In this document: piece by piece, positions 56,501-64,000 of the stretch
How the letters are laid out: every line of letters starts with the position of its first letter
How positions within the stretch are numbered: position 1 is the stretch's first letter
Source of the DNA: Stereocaulon alpinum
Taxonomy: Eukaryota > Ascomycota > Lecanoromycetes > Lecanorales > Stereocaulaceae
Direction: 5' to 3'
Assembly (NCBI GenBank): GCA_018257865.1
Contig: JAEUBA010000031.1
Span: forward strand, 124,001-188,000
DNA length: 64,000 nucleotides
Notes under the pieces: generated by a model
Databases searched by the model: none
What the model was told of the DNA's origin: nothing
What the model saw: only the letters and a program-made list of their open reading frames with translations
Program-made: the position numbers and the translations under genes

Positions 56501-58176
56501 TCTTCGTATGATTCGATAGGAGTCGTGCAACTTGAGAATAGACTAAGGTCCAGCTTGCAATGTCCTGAGATCCGAATGACCTCGTAAAGTTGCCTAAACG
56601 GAAGTGCTGAATAGTTCTCTATACCCCGAGTCGCTTTGCAATGTCAGCATAGCTCATTTTTCTGAGAGTATAGGCCTTACCGAACGGTGAGTGAGAGATC
56701 AGTCGTTCCGCTAAGAGGCGTTCTATATCTTTACTACTGTTGGATCTGTCTTCTAGTTCGCCTGATCGCTTGGACTCAACATCAGACTCGACCGCTGTCG
56801 TGTATGTGATAGTAGGTTCTGAGTCGATGTCCATATTATCAGGAGCGCTTGTTGCGACTAAGGTCTCCTGCACCTGACCGATTCTGACCCGTGCGGTTGT
56901 ATGAGCTACAGATAGCCGGGTGGAGTTGCCAATGGACGGAGGTTCTACAGCCTTGGGATGCATCGTGGAATTTGTATCATCCGCGTTCGAGCCGAAAGAA
57001 GTGGCCACCGAAGTGCTACAGAACGAAGTATTAGGGGAGGTCCATGCTGGAGAGGCAGTTGTTATCGAGGATGATACTGAAGCGAAGTTTATCAAAGATT
57101 GACTTCCGGTTCGTGCGAAGGTGAACCAAGTTTTCTCATCAGGGGTAGGTATGTTACCAGCCAAGTTTGTAAAGCTCTTGTCAGAACGCTCTGTGGCTGG
57201 CGCGAAGTTGTCACGGTTGTACCCTGCACAATGAATGCGTGTCTCTCGAGAGCTCTTGCACGGTGTAGGGGGCTCCATGCAATCGGCAAAGGATCTCTTG
57301 CGATTTGTGACGGCAACAAGCTCAGGTTTGTCGTAACAGAAAGAGTCAGGCATTTCCGTGCCCGGTGAGTCAATACCCAAGCCTATCCTCCCGGTTTTGG
57401 GTGGTGTAGACGGAGGTGTTTCAAACTTGTCATCAGTAGGCGATGTCAGTGCGGTTGTCTTTGTATCTTCTTCACGAGAGGTGAGAGTGGGTGCCCAGGT
57501 AGCTTCATTGAATACGTCAACCATATCTTCGTCATTGAAGTCATCAGACGACGCATGTAAGCCGACTGGCATGGCGCTGAGCTCGCTTTCATTGCGGAAC
57601 CTCTGGGTCAGGGAGGGTTGATGATGGGAAACATCGTCTCCAGGTGCTATTTCTGTGCAAAACGCTGTTCTAGACCCTGCGTCACTGTTAGTGGATCGAA
57701 AATGGGAACATCGGACGACAACACTCGCTTTCAAGCGTTGGCACCGGAAATTTCTCGCCCCGCTTTACACGGTCCACGACCTCACTCAATTGGAGCCACA
57801 AGATCTCTTTTAATTTCTCGACCTCATCTCCATCCAGTTGACTGCGTTTATGAAGGAAATCTTTCTTGAGCGCGCTAACCTCGCTTTCACGTGAAGGCAG
57901 CACGTCCACTTCGGCACGGGGCTTGGACTGCCACTGTGAATAGAGAGTGAATGCATGTCTTTCGAACTGCTCGATAGCATGACGTAATGCTCCAGCCTGA
58001 AAGTATAGAAATTGTATGCGGGTGGCAATCTTTTCTTCGACCAGGCTGGGGTTTCGATGCGAAGGACTCCATTTCGAGTCTCTAACCGGGAACTGTATAC
58101 CCCACTTGGCGGAGAGCGACTGTTTCAGCTGTTCTATCCCATCATCCGCCTTCGTAGGGGTCTTCGGATTGAGCAT
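53556..58176 (-). CDS. RNA-dependent RNA polymerase of RNA silencing (eukaryotic RdRP)
   Basis: Six exons, 57725-58176, 56681-57684, 55899-56633, 55681-55847, 55102-55632 and 53556-55049, join in phase to 1460 residues. The catalytic loop DYDGD is at 1092-1096 (LLSGGDYDGDKAWIC); these aspartates bind metal in the double-psi beta-barrel polymerase. A second family motif, DGCARIS, begins at 786 and is created by splicing. Residues 1-140 are helical; about 150-490 is low-complexity, Ser/Thr-rich. The C-terminal helical region follows the barrel and ends in an acidic stretch (EVEDDFDEFGDFDV). Such enzymes (QDE-1, SAD-1, RRP-3 types) make double-stranded RNA for Dicer in quelling, meiotic silencing or antiviral defence; which subgroup this is cannot be told by eye. 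The first intron is only 40 nt. Confidence 0.93.
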
Positions 58177-58967
58177 TGGCTGACATGGAGATGTGAACGA
58201 GGCGTAGGAAAGTAGGCCGTGGGTAGAGGAGAGCTCTGAAAGGCGTTATGGACTAGAAGTCAAGCCGTAGGTAAAGCCGATGGAAAGGAGCTGTAAAGCA
58301 CAGCTTGTCCAGAACGATTGAGTGCGAGATGCGTAATTGGAAGCAATGATGAGGGGGTGAGTCGAGGCACCGAGTCCGCAAGGCGCTAAACAATGACCCG
58401 TGAACACAGGCTGATGAGATAGAGCGATAAGAGCATGCCCAATGCAGATCAAACGAAGTACAGGTACAATAGCATCGAAAGAACAAGGTCAAAAGACAAA
58501 CCCTACACCGTCAAGACGCAGTGCACTTGCCTGCTGTGTATTTGATTGGGGAGCTGGACTCTGGAGAGGGTGATCGCCCCTGTCATCTTAAAGCTTCAGG
58601 GGCCCACAGGACCGGCCCGCCGTCAACCTTGGTTGAGCACGGGCACATTCGTGGGGCATCGTTCGTGTTCAAGTACGAGTACATAACCAACGAATTCTAC
58701 AGTCTGAGGGAGATGTCATTAATGATGGGCAAAGCCAACCAATGGTGTTTCGCTGCCCTGTCGGAGAGACCTAATGCCGCGATGTCTGCCTGAGGTTATT
58801 GTACATACGCCAGATGCGCCCTTTTCACACGTAGAATGCTATGTAGCCTCGCTATGCAATATTCATATGGGTATTCGCGCTCTCCCGAAATCAAGTGACC
58901 TTCCATTCCATGCCTCATCGATTTAACAAGTCGTCTCATTTCGTATTTCCCACGGTCCATCCTCTTG
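58177..58967. other. Intergenic between sgt1 and RdRP genes
   Basis: Promoter of the RdRP gene and 3' flank of sgt1; nothing else recognised. Confidence 0.4.
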
Positions 58968-60275
58968 CTATCCCCATTGCTTTGCCTCCATGCCATCGGG
59001 TGGGCTTGTTTCAACAAGTCCCTTTGACACCTCATTCCAATTGGTGCTCAAAGCCGTACCGTTGCTCTCCTGGTAGCTCTTCATCATAGCGCGCTTCGTG
59101 TCCTCATCTGCTCCCTTGTAAAGCATCTTGAAGAAGTTGGTTGCAGGATCACCCTCTTCCTCATCAATGCCAGGTTCCTCCGTCTCACCCTCCTCACCGT
59201 CCTTGACATCCTTCTTAGGTCGCTTAGAGAGATCAGCAGCGACTTTGTCCCAATTTTTGGGTCCGGATTTAGAGGACGTAGGGTACGCTGGGGCTAACTT
59301 GGTGGTCTTGTTGGCGACGGCAGCTCGTTTGGCGGTTTCGTCAGAGACATCATTGCTATGCATCTCGGTATCGTCGGCGCTGGCAATACTTGCACCTTCA
59401 ATAGTGGCCCACTTCTGGCCTGGCGTAGCTTTCATTAGTGTGAATTCCGCTTTAGTGGACATAATCTTGTAGTATGACCTTACACGGTCAATGTTGGAAT
59501 AAAGAGGGTCGAGCGAGAATTGAAAATCGGATCCGGTTGGCAGAGGGAAGGCCGCTTCCAAGGAGTTTTGCTTGATTTCGACAGTAGCTTGATCCTTAGG
59601 GATGCCCTTGCAGAAGAGCGTAACAATGACGCTGTCGTTAGTTTGGTACCACTCGTGACGGATCTTGCTAGCGGGTGTCTGTACGCTTACAGGTGCTGCA
59701 GAGGCTGCAGCAGCAGGACCGTCCTTGGTGACCTGTTCCGAAACATCGCTTGTGCTAACGCCTTTTGGGGAATTACTAGCTTGCGAAGCTCCCTGCTTCT
59801 CCACTGGCTTTGCAGACTGAGATGTCACGGTTGTGGATGGCGTGTTAACCTCAGATATCTCCTTTACCGACACAACCCCACGCTGATCACCCTCCTCGAG
59901 ACCTTTTAACTTGGATGCAACCTTCATCTCCCATATTCCTAGAGTCTTTTCCTTCTCGTTGAACTTCTTAACCCATTCCAAGCATTGCTTTGCATCTGCA
60001 AAGCGTTCGAGGCCAAACAATGCGATGGCCCTCCTAAGCTGGCTCTGTCCGATGAGCTCTCGCTTCGCGCGTTTCGAGGCCAAGGAGAGGGCGAGCTCTG
60101 CATCCTTGAAGGATGCCTCGTGGTCGGGCGGGGAGACGCGTGTGTAGGCAGTGGAACGTTGTATGTAGTAGGCCACCGCTGTTGGGTTGATGGCAATAGC
60201 TTGGGTATAGTGGTTGATTGCGGATGCAAAGTCGCCTTCCTTGAGGGCGGAGTCTCCACGAGCTGCGTGATCCAT
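58968..60275 (-). CDS. sgt1: HSP90 co-chaperone Sgt1 (TPR-CS-SGS)
   Basis: Single exon, 435 residues. TPR region at about 1-120 (MDHAARGDSALKEGDFASAI; AVAYYIQRSTAYTRVSPPDH). CS domain at about 205-290 (KIRHEWYQTNDSVIVTLFCK; FQFSLDPLYSNIDRVRSYYK). SGS domain at about 340-435 (SGPKNWDKVAADLSK; EEEGDPATNFFKMLYKGADE; RAMMKSYQESNGTALSTNW). All three modules are intact. Sgt1 links HSP90 to SCF ubiquitin ligases, kinetochore assembly and adenylate cyclase in yeast, and to NLR immune receptors in plants. The start is at the first TPR residue as in other fungi. Only 18 nt separate it from the stop of the gene before it, which is in the same frame. Confidence 0.95.
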   Translation of the reverse strand: MDHAARGDSALKEGDFASAINHYTQAIAINPTAVAYYIQRSTAYTRVSPPDHEASFKDAELALSLASKRAKRELIGQSQLRRAIALFGLERFADAKQCLEWVKKFNEKEKTLGIWEMKVASKLKGLEEGDQRGVVSVKEISEVNTPSTTVTSQSAKPVEKQGASQASNSPKGVSTSDVSEQVTKDGPAAAASAAPVSVQTPASKIRHEWYQTNDSVIVTLFCKGIPKDQATVEIKQNSLEAAFPLPTGSDFQFSLDPLYSNIDRVRSYYKIMSTKAEFTLMKATPGQKWATIEGASIASADDTEMHSNDVSDETAKRAAVANKTTKLAPAYPTSSKSGPKNWDKVAADLSKRPKKDVKDGEEGETEEPGIDEEEGDPATNFFKMLYKGADEDTKRAMMKSYQESNGTALSTNWNEVSKGLVETSPPDGMEAKQWG

Positions 60276-60293
60276 TTCTGGTGTAGGAGGCTG

Positions 60294-60756
60294 CTAAGCT
60301 GGCTTCGGAAGGGATGATGGTGGTGTGAAGTTCCAGTCGGCTGGTGGTGGGTTGGCTAGTGAAGCTGATACCGGTGCCGAGCTCGTCTTGGCTACTGGTG
60401 GAGTCACAGCTTGGACTGGTGTCTGCGGCGGATGCCAGGTGTAGGCCTGATTTCCGTGTACAGTGCTACCAGGTGGGAGATTCTGTGGATTGGCTTCTGA
60501 AGCTCTGTTAGGTACAGCGAAGTATAAGTCGAGAAACAGAGTGCTGGATGCACTGCCCACAGTTGTGCCAAGTGTGAAAGTCCTCACCCAATCGGCGTAT
60601 ACTTGTTCCGGTGCCACTAATACGATGACTTTAAGTTTCAGACCATTGGAGCCTGGAACGATTTGTTTAGAAAGATGTATTCTTTTTGCAAACTAGCTTG
60701 TCTAGGTAAAGTATGGTTTGCACACCCGCTAAGGCGCACCATTGTACCAGCGCCAT
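60294..60756 (-). CDS. Small conserved-looking protein directly upstream of sgt1, unknown function
   Basis: Exons 60726-60756 (31 nt) and 60294-60652 join in phase (donor GTGTGC, acceptor TTCCAG, branch CTAAAC) to 129 residues. The start is MALVQWCALAGSNGLKLKVI and continues VLVAPEQVYADWVRTFTLGT and STLFLDLYFAVPNRASE. The second half is Pro/Ala-rich (QTPVQAVTPPVAKTSSAPV) and ends PPSSLPKPA. I do not recognise the family. Its TAG stop (60294-60296) is followed by only 18 nt before the sgt1 ATG, and the two frames are in register, so a shared transcript or readthrough product is possible. Confidence 0.6.
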
Positions 60757-61926
60757 TAGGAATCGAAATTAATATGATTAAGTATTACACCGCAAACACA
60801 CATTACTGATTTCACCGTTATGTCTACCTTATGTCAGCTGCTACAGGGTGCCAGACTATTTCAGATCCGAGGACACTGGGCGAGATGTTTGGCTATTGAT
60901 GGATTCCGCATGTATTCGTCATCATTAGAGTCTAGCAACTAGCGATCTTCGGGACAATCAGCTCATAGTGAACTACACTGACTGTAGAATCCTGGCTGAA
61001 GTTCCTCTGTTCTGACTTCACGGTCGTCCCCTCTGCGACATCTACCTACACTAAAGATCTGTGGCAGCACGCCCTAGTCTTTTTCGCTTGCTACAACTTT
61101 GTGTGTTCTTGCTGTACATGATGCTCGGCAAGATCAGCGGCAGATTGGAATACGCCTGTTTTGTTGCTCTCCGCTGTCGATATAAACCCTGTTTACCGCG
61201 GCTACCGACCTTGGTTTCTTATCTGATCATTGAGATGCACATTCCAATGGCCGTTCAGGTGGTGATATGTATTTACATGCTGTAACAATTCATGGACAGC
61301 GATGTTATTGGCCTCATGGTAGTCTTGCTACGCAGGCTCAACAATGTCGTGATTTTCGATTATCAAGATCTGAGGTCGATGCAGATTCTACCGATGCTCC
61401 TCCCAGGCTAATGCAACAGGTGGTGTCTCTTCATTTTAGGCTGACAAAGGCCGCGCTTGTTAAAATTGCTAGGGCACTCCAGAACACGATGCGAAGCTTC
61501 TTCGACTAGCAACACCAGGCTTGTATGTAAAAAGACGTCACTAAGCCTGTCTGCAGGTCATGTTGCGTTATAAGAAAGACATTCAAGATTATGTCCGTTG
61601 GTAGAAGAATCGTAATGTATGTAATAAATCTCTACTAAGAGCAGATACCGGGCCGCAACCTAATCTGATGCAGTCGGACATTTGGACTGGCCGTTGTCCG
61701 CCTTTACGAATACGCAGCAGTGGTGACACTTTCAAATGAAGAACGGCCGCGTATCTTGCGTAGTGAGGCTTTTCGTTATGCATAGCCTTTCTCTTCGGCG
61801 ACTTTGTGCTCCCCTTCACATAAGAATGGTGAATACCAGCTCTTCTCGTTCGCAATGGCGTGGTCCATATCCGTCAACCGCTGTATGATTCGAGGTCAAT
61901 AAGTCAACAGGACAATCACCGCGATC
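60757..61926. other. Divergent intergenic region before ABC transporter gene
   Basis: No gene, RNA or repeat recognised; plus-strand frames at 61061-61509 have no coding resemblance. Confidence 0.4.
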
Positions 61927-64000
61927 ATGCTGTTCATGAGGCAGACAGCGATATTGATACACAAGAACATACTGATCGTCCTAATCAGACACGCATTCAC
62001 AACCCCCCTACGCTGCTTTCTTCTCCCGGTCATCTTCATTGGATTCTTAGCATACGCTCGGAATCTGTTCATTCCACCCTCTCAATTCGGTATCGGCCAT
62101 GCATCGCCCGTTAAGTCGCTCACAGATGCCCTAGGTCAGGCTGGAGGCAGGGACACGGTAGCGTTCGTCAACAATGGGTTTGCACGGGGCGACATCAATA
62201 CGGTTATCAATGTTGTTGCAAATCAGGTCAAAGCCGAAGGAAAGATAGTGAAGATGCTGGCGCAAGAGGAGGACCTACTTACCACATGTCGAAGCTCACT
62301 TCGTGGTGTTTCTAGCTGCTTTGCTGCCGCCGTCTTCTACAGCTCACCGACTGAGGGCCCGGGCGGTCATTGGAACTACAGCTTAAGGGCCGATGGAGGA
62401 TTGGCGAGCAAGATCGATGTCACGAACAACAACAATGATCAAGAAATCTTCGCACTGCCACTCCAGCATGCTATCGACTTCGCTATTGCCGCCCAGAATA
62501 CTAGCATTGACCAGGCGGCAGTACCCCCTCAGGTGAACGAATACAGCTACACTTCTATGACGCAACAACAGAGGAAAGACCAGATACGAACTCGATACAT
62601 GGGTGGCATTATCCAAGTCCTCGGTGTGGCGTTCTTCATCGGTCTTGTTGGGGTAATTTATCAATCGGTCGGATTGATGGCTTCAGAGCGAGAGCTTGGA
62701 ATGACCCAGATCATTGAGGCCTCAATGCCAAATAAGAGACGCTGGGAACCTCAAGCTATACGATTGTTGGCTAACCATATTGCTTTCGACATTATGTTTG
62801 TACCTGGCTGGATCGCTATAGGTATGTGACCTTCCGAAAGCTCTCCGTGTTTCCAGCTTGCTGTCTGGGTCGTTCGCAACAGACTTCGAGAGCCACGACT
62901 GATCTCTGCTTCCATATTCAAAGACGGCCTTTGTGTTTTATTGGGGATGCAACTAACTCCAAGCTCTACCCAGGTCTTATCCTCCGTTATGGTGTCTTTG
63001 CAAAGACGAACGCTGGCCTCCTCGTCTTGTTCAATATCCTTTCAGGGCTCTCGCTGTCCTCGTTTTCGATCTTCGGCGCCGCATTCTTTCACAAAGCACA
63101 ATTGAGTGGCATCGTAACAACAATCGTCGCACTTCTACTCGCCGTACTTGCACAAGTACTTCAGAATGCCAACACAGGAGCGGTCGCAATCCTCAGCCTG
63201 TTGTTTCCGCCAATGAATTATACGTTTTTCACCATCTTAATGGCTCGCTGGGAGCGCCAAAACATGCCAACAAACCTGATCAAGGCCGCCCCTCAGAATC
63301 CTTCCACACTCCCCGGCATTGCAATGTTCGTCTTCACGATTCTGCACATCATTCTGTTTCCTATCCTCGGCGCCTTCATCGAGAGAGCACTCTACGGCAC
63401 TGCCTCGAAAGGTCGTCAGCTTTCATCTGGCGTGGAAGGCTCAAATGCGGCCGTCCAGCTCACAGGGTTCACGAAGCGCTACAAGCCTTCCTGGTGGGCA
63501 CGCAACGTTGCTACAAAATTCGGAAAACGCAAGGAAACCGTTGTCGCCGTTGATGACTTGAACCTTACAATACCCCAAGGACAAATCATGGTATTACTTG
63601 GCGCAAACGGAAGCGGTAAATCAACCACTCTAGATGCTATAGCTGGCCTTAATACCGTTACGTCGGGCACCGTTGCTGTTGATGGATTTGGTGGGCTCGG
63701 AATTTGTCCCCAGCGCAATGTTCTCTGGGATGTTTTGACTGCTTTTGAGCACGTTCGAATATTCAATCGTTTGAAGTCCACCGGCAAGATCTCTTCAAAA
63801 GCAGAGATCGAAGAATTGATTGCAGCGTGCGATCTTGACAGAAAAATCGGTGCTCAAGCTCGTTATCTTTCTGGTGGGCAAAAACGGAAGCTCCAATTGA
63901 GCATGATGTTTACAGGCGGCTCACGCGTATGCTGTGTCGATGAATGCTCCAGTGGTGTCGACGCTCTCGCACGCAAGAAGTTATGGGATATCTTGATGAA
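61927..64000 (+). CDS. ABCA-type ABC transporter, 3' partial
   Basis: Exon 1 is 61927-62821 and exon 2 runs from 62974 to the window end; the 152-nt intron (GTATGT...CCCAG) is long for this region. The N-terminus (MLFMRQTAILIHKNILIVLI) and the large extracytosolic loop fit the ABCA/ABC1 subfamily. A membrane block follows (MGGIIQVLGVAFFIGLVGVI; LLALLAVLAQVLQNANTGA-like segment). Nucleotide-binding domain 1 has Walker A GANGSGKSTT (about 508-517), Q-loop GICPQRN, signature LSGGQKRK (597-604) and Walker B VCCVDEC (D621, E622). A second half-transporter is expected past the edge. Such proteins move lipids; the substrate here is unknown. Confidence 0.9.

Noticed and set aside
61061..61509. Two plus-strand frames before the ABC transporter
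   Set aside because: No domain, no continuity with the transporter frame, and no splice sites linking them.
1..64000. tRNA, rRNA genes and CRISPR arrays
   Set aside because: Looked for tRNA B-box-like T-arms (GGTTCGAxxCC), rRNA blocks and regularly spaced repeats on both strands; none seen. CRISPR would not be expected in a eukaryotic chromosome.

Overview
The window looks like chromosomal DNA of a filamentous ascomycete (Pezizomycotina, possibly Dothideomycetes; the class is inferred only from the gene types). Reasons: many protein genes carry several 40-90 nt GT-AG introns. There are Pezizomycotina-type NLR/ankyrin proteins, DUF6594 and DUF4246 proteins, a quelling-type RNA-dependent RNA polymerase, and fungal versions of Gtr1, Urc4, Swa2, Rad9/Crb2 and Sgt1. 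I rebuilt most genes by joining exons whose splice sites and reading phase agree. I found no tRNA, rRNA or CRISPR array.

Layout. 1-1.2 kb: 3' part of a PQ-loop vacuolar amino-acid transporter. 1.2-6.5 kb: gene-poor, with a coding-like fragment, a secreted-type protein of unclear 5' end and an internally deleted DUF4246 gene. 6.5-6.9 kb: a 340-bp MITE. 6.9-9.2 kb: an NLR-like N-domain/TPR/ankyrin protein. 9.3-10.2 kb: an unresolved gene. 11.3-12.6 kb: Gtr1 GTPase. 13.2-14.1 kb: a possible secreted protein. 15.3-16.9 kb: Urc4 (uracil catabolism). 17.6-20.6 kb: Swa2/auxilin, followed by a second, truncated MITE. 21.6-23.3 kb: a large membrane protein. 24.8-25.9 kb: an NmrA-like reductase with a GATA-site cluster upstream. 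27.2-35 kb: two divergent pairs, each a repeat-containing low-complexity protein beside a DUF6594 membrane protein. 35.5-39.9 kb: a Rad9/Crb2 checkpoint adaptor. 40.7-44.2 kb: a NACHT-ankyrin NLR. 46.2-47.4 kb: nitronate monooxygenase. 47.6-48.7 kb: an unresolved coding-like tract. 49.9-52.4 kb: a third N-domain/ankyrin protein. 53.6-58.2 kb: RNA-dependent RNA polymerase. 59-60.8 kb: Sgt1 and an unusual small upstream gene. 61.9 kb to the end: 5' part of an ABCA-type transporter.

How it fits together. Housekeeping genes (gtr1, urc4, swa2, crb2, sgt1) alternate with accessory stretches. The accessory part is rich in genes of self/non-self recognition or genome defence: three NLR-like or ankyrin genes, an RNA-silencing polymerase and transition-rich MITE copies. 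Sgt1, the HSP90 co-chaperone that matures NLR receptors in plants, lies in the same window. Any functional link among these is inference from proximity. The observations most worth checking are: (1) a 129-aa gene separated from sgt1 only by an in-frame TAG and six codons; (2) two GC-AG introns with identical GCAAGT donors; (3) the MITE pair; (4) the duplicated divergent DUF6594 pairs.
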